Origin: Streptomyces sp. NBC_01454 | GTDB taxonomy: Bacteria > Actinomycetota > Actinomycetes > Streptomycetales > Streptomycetaceae | Length of the DNA stretch: 64,000 nt | Assembly: GCF_036227565.1 (NCBI RefSeq) | Contig: NZ_CP109460.1 | Coordinates: forward strand, 7,006,001 to 7,070,000 | Direction of reading: 5' to 3' | In this document: positions 54,732 through 64,000 of the stretch, piece after piece | How positions within the stretch are numbered: the stretch's first letter is position 1 | Layout of the letters: every line of letters begins with the position of its first letter | Program-made: the position numbers and the translations under genes | The notes under the pieces: model-generated | What the model was told of the DNA's origin: nothing | Seen by the model: the letters and a program-made list of their open reading frames with translations, nothing else | Databases searched by the model: none

Positions 54732-54909
54732 GAGGGCAAGGGCGGGCGGAGCGGGCGGCCGGGCTCCGCGTACTTCCCGCGGCGTACGGGCAAAGCCGCC
54801 GGCCGTACGACGACCGGCGGCCCCCGGGGAGCGAGGCTCGAAGGAGACCGGACGCCCCGGTCACGCGGGGACCGGCAGCACCGGCCCCGTCCCTTCCACC
54901 GAGGAGCTG

Positions 54910-55221
54910 ATGGCGATGTTCACCTTCGCCGCACCCTGGGCCGGCGGCGGCCCGGGCCCCTGGATCCTGTTCGTGCCCGTCCTCTGGGCAGCGGTCGCCT
55001 TCGGCGTGATCACCCTGCTGAGCCGCACCGTGTGGCGGCGCGGTGGCCCCCGCGGGCACCTCCGCGGCCCGCAGCTCGCCGCCCGTGGTGACGTCCCCTC
55101 GCCCCTGGCCGTGCTCGGCCGGCGCTTCGCCGCGGGTGAGATCGACGAGGAGGAGTACTGGCGCCGGCTCTCCGTCCTGGAGGAGCACTTCGCCACCGGC
55201 CCCAAGGGGGGTGCGGCCTGA
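54910..55221 (+). CDS. SHOCT-domain membrane protein
   Basis: 103 residues with one TM helix (about 17-38, GPWILFVPVLWAAVAFGVITLL) and a C-terminal SHOCT motif (LAVLGRRFAAGEIDEEEYWRRLSVLEEHF). ATG 54910 or 54916; GAGGAG is better spaced for the latter. SHOCT proteins often help oligomerisation; role unknown. Confidence 0.88.
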   Translation: MAMFTFAAPWAGGGPGPWILFVPVLWAAVAFGVITLLSRTVWRRGGPRGHLRGPQLAARGDVPSPLAVLGRRFAAGEIDEEEYWRRLSVLEEHFATGPKGGAA

Positions 55222-55301
55222 CCGCCGGCGGACGCGGACGGCAGGCCCGCAGCGACCGGTGGGCAGGTGCCGCGCGGGCGGCCGGGCCGTCAGCCCGCCC
55301 G

Positions 55302-55805
55302 TCAGCCGACCTTCGTGCCCCGCAGCCGCAGATGCGGACCGGCCGCCGAGGCGTCCGCGAGGGGCAGGGGCTCCCGGTCGGCACGGCCCGCGCGCGCCTC
55401 TCCGGGCGCGGTGGTCAGGGCCGGAAGGGTGAACCACACGACCTTGCCGCTGCCGTCCGGGCGCACTCCCCAGCTCTCGCTGAGCGCCGCGATCAGCGCC
55501 AGCCCGCGTCCGCAGGTCTCCCAGCTGCCGGCGGCCCGGAGCCGCGGCTGCCGCGGGTCCTCGTCGTGCACCGAGACCGTCAACTGATCCAGGAGGACGC
55601 AGAGTTCCACGGTGCACTGCTTACTGGGGCGGGCGTGCCGGTGGACATTGGCGAGGAGTTCGGTCACCCCGAGCGCCGCCGGGTCTATCAAGGCGTCGAG
55701 ACGCCAGTGCCGCAGCTGCGCGGAGACGATTCTGCGCACATGTCCGATGCGAGCCGGAACGGCTTGGAGCTCCACCGTGCAGTGCCTGCTGGGCTGCCTG
55801 ATCAC
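55302..55805 (-). CDS. Anti-sigma-factor-like ATP-binding protein (HATPase_c_2)
   Basis: 167 residues. The Bergerat fold of RsbW/SpoIIAB-type kinases is seen: ALGVTELLANVHRHARP (N box), VSVHDEDPR (G1) and GRGLALIAALSESWG (G2). It may bind and phosphorylate an anti-anti-sigma factor, but none is adjacent. GTG 55805 follows GGGAG. Many such orphan proteins occur in streptomycetes. Confidence 0.88.
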   Translation of the reverse strand: MIRQPSRHCTVELQAVPARIGHVRRIVSAQLRHWRLDALIDPAALGVTELLANVHRHARPSKQCTVELCVLLDQLTVSVHDEDPRQPRLRAAGSWETCGRGLALIAALSESWGVRPDGSGKVVWFTLPALTTAPGEARAGRADREPLPLADASAAGPHLRLRGTKVG

Positions 55806-55979
55806 GACCGCGACTCCCTGATGAGGCCGGGCGCCCCTCGTACCGGGCAGGGGCGAAGATCGGATCCAGCGATGCCGACTACACCACAGCGTCACCGCTG
55901 GTGAACCCTCAGTGATACGAGTACAGGGTCATCCAGTCGGTGCGCTCCCGCAACCGCACCTCCCGGCCGGAAGAGGCCG

Positions 55980-56267
55980 TCAGGTGCGCGGCGGACGTGC
56001 CGCTTCCAGCGCCTTGAGGAAGAGCTCCGGTGCGCCGAGGGTGAGTGAGTAGCGATGGCCGTTGAGCCGGGCCAGTGCCCGGTCCCGCGCCGCGAACAGC
56101 GGCTTGTGGGCCTGCACGGCCTGCAGCGGGGCGCTGTCGATCTCGGTGCCGTAGCTGGTCAGCAGCGCCAGTCTGCCGTCGGCGATGACGACCTGTCCGG
56201 CGCGTGTCAAGGACCGCAGCCACCGCTCGATCCGTACGCCGGTCGCGTTGAACTCGGCCTCCGCCAT
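55980..56267 (-). CDS. Conserved small hypothetical protein
   Basis: 95 residues, no TM or signal. GAGGAGG is 7 nt before the ATG and codon bias is good, so it is a real gene. The sequence has a helical start (VRIERWLRSLTRAGQVVI) and a beta-rich middle (LALLTSYGTEIDSAPL...RYSLTL). It is not recognised. It is divergent from the Cds1-type gene. Confidence 0.75.
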   Translation of the reverse strand: MAEAEFNATGVRIERWLRSLTRAGQVVIADGRLALLTSYGTEIDSAPLQAVQAHKPLFAARDRALARLNGHRYSLTLGAPELFLKALEAARPPRT

Positions 56268-56508
56268 GCCGGCACCTCCTCGGTGAACGGGCAGCTGCCC
56301 TCCACCGCCCCTTGGGGGAAGTCTGCCGGTAGGGCGCCCGGTGCACCAGTCTCCCCGGTGCCGAGCGCGCGCAACAGCGCCGCCCCACGGCTTCCTTGGG
56401 GTTTCTCAAAGCGATGTTTATGCAGGTAGGAGGGGTGCTGCGGGGGTTATAGTCGGAATCGGCCCGCCGTTGCGTGCCAGATGTCCAAGCCCCTTGAGGA
56501 GTGCGCCG

Positions 56509-57666
56509 GTGAGCACCGCACAGCAGCCGCAGAGCCGGCCCGACCACGAGGCCGCGGGCCCGGGCCCGATACCGACCGTCGATGTCGACCGCACGGATCC
56601 GGACTACCGAAGCTGGCTGAAAGAGGCCGTTCGCAAGGTGCAGGCGGACGCCAACCGCACCGCCGACACCCACCTCCTGCGCTTCCCGCTGCCCGAGGAG
56701 TGGGGGATCGATCTCTACCTCAAGGACGAGTCGACACACCCCACCGGAAGCCTCAAGCACCGGCTGGCCCGCTCGCTGTTCCTCTACGGACTGTGCAACG
56801 GCTGGATCCGCCCGGACAAGCCCGTCATCGAATCCTCCAGCGGCTCCACGGCCGTGTCCGAGGCGTACTTCGCCTCGCTGATCGGGGTGCCGTTCATCGC
56901 GGTGATGCCGGCCACCACCAGCCACGAGAAGACCCGGCTGATCGAGTTCCACGGCGGCACCTGCCATCTGGTGGACGACCCGCGGACGGTCTACGAGGTC
57001 TCCGCCCGCCTCGCCGCCGAATCCGGCGGGCACTACATGGACCAGTTCACCTACGCGGAACGGGCCACGGACTGGCGCGGCAACAACAACATCGCCGAGT
57101 CGATCTACCAGCAGCTGCGGCTGGAGCGCTATCCCGAGCCCGCCTGGATCGTGGCGACCGCGGGCACCGGCGGCACCTCCGCGACCATCGCCCGCTACGT
57201 CCACTACATGCAGTACGACACCCGCGTGTGCGTCCCCGACCCGGAGAACTCCTGCTTCTTCGACGGCTGGCGCACCGGGGACGCCAAGAGCGACTGCGCC
57301 ACCGCCTCGCGCATCGAGGGCATCGGGCGGCCCCGGATGGAGCCCAGCTTCGTCACCGGCGCGATCGACCGCATGATGAAGGTGCCGGACGCGGCCAGCA
57401 TCGCCGCGGTCCGCGCCCTGGAGACCGCGATCGGCCGCAAGGCGGGCGGCTCGACCGGCACCGGACTGTGGAGTTCCCTGCGGATCGTCGCCGAAATGGT
57501 CGCCGAGGGCCGCACGGGGTCCGTCGTCACGCTGCTGTGCGACCCCGGCGACCGCTACCTCGACAAGTACTACTCCGATGCGTGGCTGGCCTCCCAGGGC
57601 CTGGACATCACGCCCTACGCGCGCACCCTCGAGGAGTTCCTCGCCACCGGCTCCTGGCCCGCCTGA
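56509..57666 (+). CDS. cds1: L-cysteine desulfhydrase-type PLP enzyme (Cds1-like)
   Basis: 385 residues of the cysteine-synthase fold (type II PLP). Lys83 in [24 protein letters not shown] is the PLP lysine; [23 protein letters not shown] is the substrate/PLP loop; [16 protein letters not shown] is the phosphate-binding loop. The sequence class matches mycobacterial Cds1, which splits L-cysteine into H2S, pyruvate and ammonia. GTG 56509 follows GAGGAG. A -10-like TATAGT lies at 56448-56453. Confidence 0.88.
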   Translation: MSTAQQPQSRPDHEAAGPGPIPTVDVDRTDPDYRSWLKEAVRKVQADANRTADTHLLRFPLPEEWGIDLYLKDESTHPTGSLKHRLARSLFLYGLCNGWIRPDKPVIESSSGSTAVSEAYFASLIGVPFIAVMPATTSHEKTRLIEFHGGTCHLVDDPRTVYEVSARLAAESGGHYMDQFTYAERATDWRGNNNIAESIYQQLRLERYPEPAWIVATAGTGGTSATIARYVHYMQYDTRVCVPDPENSCFFDGWRTGDAKSDCATASRIEGIGRPRMEPSFVTGAIDRMMKVPDAASIAAVRALETAIGRKAGGSTGTGLWSSLRIVAEMVAEGRTGSVVTLLCDPGDRYLDKYYSDAWLASQGLDITPYARTLEEFLATGSWPA

Positions 57667-57707
57667 GCCTTCTTCGCGGGGCCGGTGGCCCGCCCGGAGG
57701 CGTCCGT

Positions 57708-58181
57708 TCAGCCCCGGGCGAGCCGGCGGTCCAGTGCCCGGACCGACTGCCTGAAGGCCCGGCCCAGGCCGGGCCTCGCCAGCGTCAGCAGAAAGCGGAA
57801 CGGCGCCGGGCCGTCCGCCGCGAACATCCACCGCAGCCGGGTGCCGCCGTCGGCCGGCGTCAGCCGCCAGTCCTCCAGCAGCGCCCGCAGGCCCGGGGCG
57901 TTGGTGGTGTCGACCCGGTAGGCGTAGTGCGCGGCGGGCTCGGCCGCCAGGACCGTTTCGGCGAAGCGGGTGCCGCCCGTCAGCCATACCTCCCGGCCCG
58001 CGCCGTCGCGTGTGTGCGCCGCGCGGGACACGCCCGTGAACCAGCTCGACAAGTCCGCCACATCGTCGGCCAGTGCCGCGTAGACCGCCTCCGGCGGTGC
58101 GGCGAGCTCCGCGGCGAACACCAGCCGCAGCGGGGCGGATGCGGTGAAGTCGAGCCCGACGGGGTGCAGTCGGCGTGCCAT
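57708..58181 (-). CDS. SRPBCC-family protein
   Basis: 157 residues, START-like fold: LRLVFAAELAAPPEAVYAALADDVADLSSWF, then RFAETVLAAEPAAHYAYRVD and RLTPADGGTRLRWMF. It binds hydrophobic ligands such as polyketides or lipids; no partner is obvious. ATG 58181 is preceded by AGGGGGGA. It lies downstream of the DeoR-type gene on the same strand, with a 71-bp gap between them. Confidence 0.88.
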   Translation of the reverse strand: MARRLHPVGLDFTASAPLRLVFAAELAAPPEAVYAALADDVADLSSWFTGVSRAAHTRDGAGREVWLTGGTRFAETVLAAEPAAHYAYRVDTTNAPGLRALLEDWRLTPADGGTRLRWMFAADGPAPFRFLLTLARPGLGRAFRQSVRALDRRLARG

Positions 58182-58252
58182 GGGAGAGTCCCCCCTGGAA
58201 ACGGTCGGCGGACCGGGGTGCCCCGGCGCGGCACACCATAGCCGCCGTCCCG

Positions 58253-59095
58253 TCAGATGTCTGCGTCCGCCGGCTCTTCGCCCGCCACCACCAGCTCCGG
58301 CGGCAGCTCGGCGAACTCCGCACGCGCCGCGGCGGGCAGCCCGGAGTCGGTCACCAGCACCGCCACCTGATCCAGCGACGCGAACGAACTCAGGCCGACC
58401 GTGCCCCACTTGGTGTGGTCGGCGACCACCACCACCCGCCGCGCGGACCGCACGAAATGCCGGTTGGTCTCCGCCTCCGCCAGATTCGGCGTCGACAGCC
58501 CCGCCTCCACCGATATGCCGTGCACGCCCAGGAAGAGCACATCGAAGTGCAGCGAACGGATCGCGGCGTCCGCGACCGGCCCCACCAGGGTGTCCGACGG
58601 CGTACGCACCCCGCCGGTCAGCACCACCGTCGCGGCCCCCGCGCGGGGCCCGCCGCCGCTGGCCGCCGCCCGCTGCGCGGTGTAGAACACATCGGCCACC
58701 CGCACCGAATTCGTCACCACCGTCAGATCGGGCACGTCCAGCAGCCGCTGGGCCAGCGCGAACGCGGTGGTGCCGCCCGCCAGCGCGATGGCGCTGCCCG
58801 GCGCCGCCATCTCGGCCGCCGCCCGGGCGATGTCCTCCTTGGCGCTCAGCTCCAGCGCCGACTTCGCCTCGAATCCGGGCTCGTGCGCGCTCGGCTCGCT
58901 GACCGGCACCGCGCCGCCGTGCACCTTCTCCACCATGCCCTGCCGGGCCAGGGCGTCCAGATCGCGGCGGACCGTCATGTCCGACACCTTCAGCCTGCGG
59001 GTGAGTTCATTGACCCGTACCCCGCCGCGCCGTCTGACCTCGTCGAGAATCAGGGCCCGTCGCTGCTCCGCGAGGAGGTTCTGGTTGTCACTCAC
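58253..59095 (-). CDS. DeoR/GlpR-family transcriptional regulator
   Basis: 280 residues. HTH: AEQRRALILDEVRRRGGVRVNELTRRLKVSDMTVRRDLDALARQGMVEKVHGGAV. The sugar-phosphate-sensing domain has IALAGGTTAFALAQRL, VVTNSVRVADVF and FLGVHGISVEAGLSTPNLAEAETNRHFVRSARRVVVVADHTKWG. GTG 59095 is the start. No sugar operon is adjacent, so its targets lie elsewhere. Confidence 0.93.
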   Translation of the reverse strand: MSDNQNLLAEQRRALILDEVRRRGGVRVNELTRRLKVSDMTVRRDLDALARQGMVEKVHGGAVPVSEPSAHEPGFEAKSALELSAKEDIARAAAEMAAPGSAIALAGGTTAFALAQRLLDVPDLTVVTNSVRVADVFYTAQRAAASGGGPRAGAATVVLTGGVRTPSDTLVGPVADAAIRSLHFDVLFLGVHGISVEAGLSTPNLAEAETNRHFVRSARRVVVVADHTKWGTVGLSSFASLDQVAVLVTDSGLPAAARAEFAELPPELVVAGEEPADADI

Positions 59096-59333
59096 CCCGG
59101 CCCGTCCCTTCCGCCCCGGCGCACGCTCCCGGGTCTGCGCACAGGCTGCCGCCCGCGATCACTGATGCCCTCATCCTCGCACGTGGTACCGACAGTGCCG
59201 CCGGTTGCCGGTGGGAAGCGGGCGGCAGGTTCCCGGCGCAGCCCCGGTGCGGGGACTGGATGTGCTCCCGGGGGAAAGGGACAATCCTGGAGGCGCCGCA
59301 CCGCACGGCGCCGTGCTGACGACGGGGGAGACT

Positions 59334-61751
59334 GTGGAGACTGCGGAACCGACACCGCACGCCCGCGCAAAGGACCATGACACCCCGCCAGACGGGCCAC
59401 CGCCGCCGGCACCCCAGCTCTCCCTGGAGCTGCTGGTGCACGGGGTCGGCGGCACCTCGGCCCAGGACATGCTCGGCGATCCCCGCGTCCAGCTGATCAC
59501 CGGCGACGACACCGCGGCCTGCTACCGCCGCACGGACGACGCGGACGCCGAGCAGCGGCCCGACGACTACCGGGGCGAGCCGGTCCGCGAGGCGTACTGC
59601 TGGTCCAACCTCACCTCCGGCAACGGCGCCCGCGCCCTGTGGCTGATCCTGCTGCCCTTCATGGTCGCCAACCTCGCCCACTGGATGCGCCCGGCCGCAC
59701 CACCCGAGCACCGCGCCCAGCGCCTCTACGACGTGCTGGTGCGCCTCCTCGCCCTCACCCTCACCGTGCTGCTCGCCGCCGCGGCCTGCGAGGTCGCCCT
59801 CGACCTCACGGCCTGGCAGTGCGCCGGCACCACCGCCTGCGCCGCCGGCAAGTCCTGGATGGGCTTCCTCAGCCCCGAGAACTCCGGCTGGTGGAGCGCC
59901 CCGGGCCGCCGCCTGTCCCTCGCCGCCACGGTGCCGTTGGGCGTGGTCGGCTTCCTGTGGTGGCTCTCGCGCCGTACGTGGAGCGCCTACGAATCCGCCT
60001 CGCCGCCACCGCGGCGGCCCGGCACGTCCCGTGACGTCCCGCCGGCCGAACGCACCGCGCTCAGCCTCGAAGGCTTCTGGTACGGCCGCCGGGTGGTCGC
60101 CCGGCTGCGTGCCGCCCACACCACGGCCGGGGTGCTGACCATCGGGACGGTGCTGCTCGCCGCCGGCGCGAAGGCCGACGCGCGGGCCGGCGGCAGCGCC
60201 GCCCTGGCGTCCACCGGCCGCGCGCTGGCCGTCCTGGTCGCGCTGCTCGCCGCCGCCACCCTGGTGGTCGTGTGGCGCACCGCCCGCAGTGAGGCCGCGC
60301 CGGACGACCAGTCCGACCGCCTGGTGGTGCGGGTGCTGCCGTTCGCCGCCCTCGCCTCGCTGGTGCTGATCGCCGTGCACACCGGCTGGGCGCGCCCCGG
60401 GGCCCGCAGCCACGGTGCGCTGCCCGGTGCCGCCGCCTTCGGCGGTATCGCCGTCTTCCAGGGCCTGCTGGTCCTCGCGCTGGCGCTGACCGCCTGGGTC
60501 CTGCAGCGCGCCGCCCGTGACGACGCCCGCACCGCCCTGCGCGGCATGGGCGGACCGGCCGTCGCCCTGCTGGCCTGCGCGGTCGGCGGGGTGCTGTCCG
60601 GGGGAGTGGCCCAGCGCTTCGCGGACTGGATGGACGGCGACGCGACGCCCGGCCAGGAGCACGCCCCGGTCCCCGGGCCGCCGGTCCTGCTGTCCTGGCA
60701 GGCCTCGGTCCTGCCCGTCCTCCTGGTGGTGGTCGCCGCCGTCGCGGTGCTCGCCGCCGTCCGGGTGGTGCTCGTCCGTGGCCGGGTGGCCCGGGACGTC
60801 CCCGGGCTCTACGACCCGCGCGAGCACCTCGCCCGGCGCCGCGTCAAGGGCATCGCCGGCGCCATCGCGCGGGCCGGACTCACCGACGCCGCCCCCGTCC
60901 TGGTCGCGGCCATCGCGGCGGTCACCCTCGTTCTGGGGGCCGGCGCGGTGGCCGGTGCCTGGCTCACCGACCTGGCGCCCGGGCGTGCCACCGAGGGCGC
61001 GACGCCCGTCGTGCACGCCGCCGCCGAGACGGCGGAGACCCTCGGCTCCTGGCTGATGAGCGCCGGCGTCATACTGCTGATCACCATGGGCCGGCGCGCC
61101 TACCGCGACCACGCCGCGCGCCGCACCATCGGCATCCTCTGGGACGTCGGCACCTTCTGGCCCCGCGCCGCCCACCCCTTCGCGCCGCCCTGTTACGCCG
61201 AGCGTGCCGTCCCCGACCTCACCTGGCGGATGGCCACCTGGACCGAGCGGTTCGACGGCCGGCTGGTGATCTCCGGGCACTCCCAGGGCAGTGTGCTGGC
61301 GGCCGCCGCCGTCTGGCAGCTGGACCTGGTCACCCGCAGCCGGGTCGCCCTGCTGACGTACGGCAGCCCCCTGGAGCGCCTCTACGGCCGCTGGTTCCCG
61401 GCCTTCTTCGGGCCGCCGGCACTGACCGGTCTGCACCGCCAGATGGACGACTGGCGCAATCTGTGGCGCTTCACCGACCCCATCGGCGGACCGATCCGGC
61501 TCACCTGCGAGGACGGCCGGCGGATCGACGAGGGACCGCTGCGCGATCCGCTGTCCTTCGGCCGCACCCTGCACCACCCGCTGCCCGCCCAGATCCTGGG
61601 CCACGGCGACTACCAGGCCGACCCGGTCTTCGACCGGGTGCGCGCCGAGCTCATCGCCCGGCTCGGCCCGGACCTGCCGGGGCAGCGGCCCGCCGGCGCC
61701 GTCCCGGACCGCCGTGCGGATCAGGGGAGTTCGGGCAGATCGTCCGCGTAG
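59334..61751 (+). CDS. Large membrane protein with a serine-hydrolase domain
   Basis: About 805 residues from GTG 59334 (GGGGGAG just upstream; GTG 59313 is another start). An N-terminal LELLVHGVGGTSAQDML segment is the oxyanion part of an alpha/beta hydrolase. About ten TM helices lie between roughly 100 and 590, with DUF-like loops. A C-terminal cytosolic segment carries the nucleophile elbow GHSQG with Ser650 (DGRLVISGHSQGSVLAAAAVW) and later LTYGSPLERLYGRWFP. The hydrolase thus appears split by a membrane domain. The substrate may be a lipid or ester. Its last 31 bp overlap the convergent AAA+ gene. Confidence 0.85.
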   Translation: METAEPTPHARAKDHDTPPDGPPPPAPQLSLELLVHGVGGTSAQDMLGDPRVQLITGDDTAACYRRTDDADAEQRPDDYRGEPVREAYCWSNLTSGNGARALWLILLPFMVANLAHWMRPAAPPEHRAQRLYDVLVRLLALTLTVLLAAAACEVALDLTAWQCAGTTACAAGKSWMGFLSPENSGWWSAPGRRLSLAATVPLGVVGFLWWLSRRTWSAYESASPPPRRPGTSRDVPPAERTALSLEGFWYGRRVVARLRAAHTTAGVLTIGTVLLAAGAKADARAGGSAALASTGRALAVLVALLAAATLVVVWRTARSEAAPDDQSDRLVVRVLPFAALASLVLIAVHTGWARPGARSHGALPGAAAFGGIAVFQGLLVLALALTAWVLQRAARDDARTALRGMGGPAVALLACAVGGVLSGGVAQRFADWMDGDATPGQEHAPVPGPPVLLSWQASVLPVLLVVVAAVAVLAAVRVVLVRGRVARDVPGLYDPREHLARRRVKGIAGAIARAGLTDAAPVLVAAIAAVTLVLGAGAVAGAWLTDLAPGRATEGATPVVHAAAETAETLGSWLMSAGVILLITMGRRAYRDHAARRTIGILWDVGTFWPRAAHPFAPPCYAERAVPDLTWRMATWTERFDGRLVISGHSQGSVLAAAAVWQLDLVTRSRVALLTYGSPLERLYGRWFPAFFGPPALTGLHRQMDDWRNLWRFTDPIGGPIRLTCEDGRRIDEGPLRDPLSFGRTLHHPLPAQILGHGDYQADPVFDRVRAELIARLGPDLPGQRPAGAVPDRRADQGSSGRSSA

Positions 61752-64000
61752 AGCAGGGTCAGGTCGTCGGTGTTCGGGTCGGTCAGCTGCGCCACCCGGC
61801 CCGCGTGCCGCTCGACCATCGCCTCGAAGGTCTGCCGCGCGGTGCGGCCGTTGCCGAACGAGGGTCCCTTGGGCAGCGCCGTGAAGTGCTTCAGCAGCGC
61901 CTCGCCGGTCCCCTCGGCGAGGCGGTACTCGTGCTCCTCGCCCTGCTGCTCGACGATCCGCAGCAGCTCCTCCGGCGCGTAGTCGCCGAAGGTGATGGTC
62001 CGTGAGAAGCGGGAGGCCACACCGGGGTTGACCGCCAGGAACCGCGCCATCTCGGCGGTGTAGCCCGCCACGATCACCACCACCGCCTCCCGGTGGTCCT
62101 CCATCAGCTTCACCAGGGTGTCGATGGCTTCCTTGCCGAAGTCCCGTCCGGAGTCCTCGGGGGAGAGGGCGTACGCCTCGTCGATGAACAGCACCCCGCC
62201 GCGCGCCCGGTCGAACGCCTCCTGCGTGCGGATCGCCGTCGAGCCGATGTGCTCGCCGACCAGGTCGACCCGGGACACCTCGACCAGATGCCCGCGCTCC
62301 AGCACGCCGAGGGCGGCGAGGATCTCGCCGTACAGGCGGGCCACGGTGGTCTTGCCGGTACCGGGGGAGCCGGTGAAGACCAGGTGGCGGCGCACCGAGG
62401 CTGCCTTCAGCCCCGCCTCCTGCCGCCGGCGTCCCACCTCGATCATGTTGATCAGGCTGCGCACCTCACGCTTGACGCTCTCCAGGCCCACCAGGGTGTC
62501 CAGTTCGCCCAGCACCTCGTCGGAGGGCCGGCCGCTGACGGCCGGGGCCACGGCGGCGGGGGCGGACGGGGAAGTGGCGGGCGGGGCGGCCGGGGGTGTG
62601 CCCTGCGCCGGCACCGTGCCCAGCAACCCGGCCGTGCGCGTCACCTGCTGGACCGCGGGCGCCGCCACCGCACCGGCGGCCGCTGCCGGCCGGGCGCGGC
62701 TCTCGTCGCTGGTGCAGTCCTGGACCGTCGGCCCGTCGCCCTGCCCCGCGCCGCCCTCGGCGAATTCGTAGCCGCCTCGGGCACACCGCTCCGTACGGCA
62801 CCGCGTCAGGGTCGTACGGCAGCCGTCGATCACATGGAAACCGAAGCCCGAACTCCCGGTGACCCGGCAGCCGTGGAAGGTGCCGCGGCCCTCCGCGGAG
62901 ACATAGAACCCGGCCTCGGCCGGTGAACTGACCGTGCACCCCTCGATGGTGGGGTCCGCGCCCTTGGTGACGATCACGCCGGTCTGGGCGGCGTCGATGG
63001 TGCAGTTGGCGAGCGTGCCGCCGCTGCCGTGGTCGCGGAACCACGCGCCGGTGGCGGCCTCGCGGATCCGGCAGTCGTCGAGCTGGACGGTCGCCCCGTC
63101 GCTCACCGACACCGCGGTGTTGCGGACCTGGGTGAGGTCGCAGTCCACCACGTCGGCGCGCGAGCCCCGGTCCAGCACGAACAGCGCGTCCGGCACGTCG
63201 TGCACCCGGGTCGAGTCGAGCACGGCGGTGGCGCCGTCGCTGACCCACACCGCCGGATAGTCGCCCGTGCTGTCGTGGATCTCGCACCGGTTGGCGTCCA
63301 CCCGGGTGCCCGGGTCCCATACGGACAGGCCGTTGCGCCCGAAGTGCCGCACCGTGCTGCGGGTCAGCGTCAGCACCGAACGGGAGCGCAGATCGACCGC
63401 GTTCTCCGGGATGTCGTGGATGTCGCAGTCGGCGAGGGTGAGGACCGCGTCGGTGTCCAGGGTGACCCCGTCCGCGGAGGTGCGGTGCACGGTGCAGTCG
63501 GTGAAGTGGCCGGTGGCCCGCGCGGCGATCTGGATCCCCGCGCCCTTGATCTCATAGAGCTCACAGCCGACCGCCTCGACCGCGCTGCCCTCGCCGTTGA
63601 CCGACAGGCCGGCCCCCGAGGCGTGGTGGATCCGGCAGTTCTCCAGCCGCGGATGGGCCCCGTCGCGCACCGCCACACCGGCCTGCCCGGCGGCCACCAC
63701 CTCGCACTCCTCGAAGAGGCCGCCGGCGCCGTCCTGGACGCTGATGCCGACCCCGCCCGGATTGTCCACCGTGCAGCGGCGCACCGTCGGGCGGGCGCCC
63801 CCGCGGACCTCGATACCGGAAGCGGACCGGGTCACCACCCGCAGGCCGGACAGCTCCGGGGCGCCGTCCTCCACCAGCAGGGCGGGCGAGGCCGAATCCG
63901 TCGCCTCCAGATGCAGATCGTGGACGGTGGCCGAGGCCCGGACCGTCAGTGCCACCCCGTCGGCCGGGGCGATCCGCACCGAACCGCGGGCGCCGTCCGG
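61721..64000 (-). CDS. Right-handed beta-helix / AAA+ (CbxX-type) fusion, 5' end cut by window
   Basis: At least 760 residues; the start lies beyond 64000. The visible N-terminal part is a right-handed parallel beta-helix with many pectate-lyase-like turns (ENCRIHHASGAGLSVNGEGS, DCTVHRTSADGVTLDTDA and so on). A Pro/Ala linker (62520-62700) leads to a CbxX/CfxQ-type AAA+ domain with Walker A GSPGTGKTT, Walker B LFIDEAYAL and sensor region VIVAGYTAEMARF, ending in LTLLYADDLPELP. AAA+ domains of this class remodel Rubisco, serve type VII secretion (EccA) or act in sporulation (SpoVK). The beta-helix may bind polysaccharide or serve as a scaffold. Confidence 0.9.
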   Translation of the reverse strand, partial: PDGARGSVRIAPADGVALTVRASATVHDLHLEATDSASPALLVEDGAPELSGLRVVTRSASGIEVRGGARPTVRRCTVDNPGGVGISVQDGAGGLFEECEVVAAGQAGVAVRDGAHPRLENCRIHHASGAGLSVNGEGSAVEAVGCELYEIKGAGIQIAARATGHFTDCTVHRTSADGVTLDTDAVLTLADCDIHDIPENAVDLRSRSVLTLTRSTVRHFGRNGLSVWDPGTRVDANRCEIHDSTGDYPAVWVSDGATAVLDSTRVHDVPDALFVLDRGSRADVVDCDLTQVRNTAVSVSDGATVQLDDCRIREAATGAWFRDHGSGGTLANCTIDAAQTGVIVTKGADPTIEGCTVSSPAEAGFYVSAEGRGTFHGCRVTGSSGFGFHVIDGCRTTLTRCRTERCARGGYEFAEGGAGQGDGPTVQDCTSDESRARPAAAAGAVAAPAVQQVTRTAGLLGTVPAQGTPPAAPPATSPSAPAAVAPAVSGRPSDEVLGELDTLVGLESVKREVRSLINMIEVGRRRQEAGLKAASVRRHLVFTGSPGTGKTTVARLYGEILAALGVLERGHLVEVSRVDLVGEHIGSTAIRTQEAFDRARGGVLFIDEAYALSPEDSGRDFGKEAIDTLVKLMEDHREAVVVIVAGYTAEMARFLAVNPGVASRFSRTITFGDYAPEELLRIVEQQGEEHEYRLAEGTGEALLKHFTALPKGPSFGNGRTARQTFEAMVERHAGRVAQLTDPNTDDLTLLYADDLPELP

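Overview
The window is high-GC actinobacterial chromosome, almost certainly Streptomyces. Codon third positions are strongly G/C, GTG/TTG starts are common, and the family set is typical of the genus: MetE under a B12 riboswitch, monomeric NADP-isocitrate dehydrogenase, EtfBA, an EspR-like regulator with ImmA/IrrE and MAB_1171c-type neighbours, DUF6421, DUF6986, DUF4865, a mycothiol-dependent MDMPI enzyme, an F420-type PPOX protein and a beta-helix/AAA+ fusion. No tRNA, rRNA, CRISPR array, IS element, prophage or biosynthetic gene cluster was seen.

Layout. 1-2.7 kb: metE (3' end cut by the window) and its cobalamin riboswitch. 2.8-8.1 kb: a redox block holding a deazaflavin-dependent nitroreductase divergent from a MarR regulator, a DUF4142 protein, a cytochrome b/molybdopterin oxidoreductase with a small membrane partner, a peroxiredoxin, and the C-terminal remnant of a second sulfite-oxidase-type enzyme. 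8.4-11.6 kb: EspR-like regulator, shortened ImmA/IrrE gene, frameshifted MAB_1171c-type membrane gene and amidohydrolase, a partly decayed module. 11.7-15.2 kb: fasciclin remnant, membrane-anchored protein, icd. 15.3-23.6 kb: HAD/PAP2 phosphatases, M56 peptidase/DUF5134, small enzymes, a polar amino-acid ABC importer and a glycerophosphodiesterase. 24.2-28.9 kb: DUF6421-SDR-threonine aldolase operon, then a transglutaminase-B3/4 operon. 28.9-33.2 kb: acyltransferase, thioredoxin, a sulfur-type leader peptide upstream of a flavin reductase, etfBA. 33.3-41.1 kb: DinB, DUF6986 aldolase, TetR with two tiny membrane proteins, LacI/ROK and an alpha-galactosidase. 41.1-42.4 kb has no convincing gene. 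42.4-54.7 kb: TmrB-Nudix fusion, M20 dipeptidase, geranylgeranyl-reductase-type flavoprotein, two-component system, MDMPI enzyme, MFS/ROK pair, PPOX protein, and a phosphotriesterase-like/DUF4865/TetR operon. 54.9-64 kb: SHOCT protein, HATPase, small hypothetical, Cds1-type PLP enzyme, SRPBCC protein, DeoR regulator, a large membrane hydrolase, and a beta-helix/AAA+ protein cut by the window end.

Regulatory architecture is unusually readable. Many genes have a -10 hexamer about 6-8 nt before the start codon and no Shine-Dalgarno, which suggests leaderless mRNAs. Several local regulators (MarR, two TetR, LacI, ROK) sit beside clear inverted repeats. One divergent pair (50860/50878) appears to share a two-way -10 element. 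Strong hairpins separate convergent genes; a perfect 34-bp palindrome at 23894-23927 does not fit that role because it lies between divergent genes.
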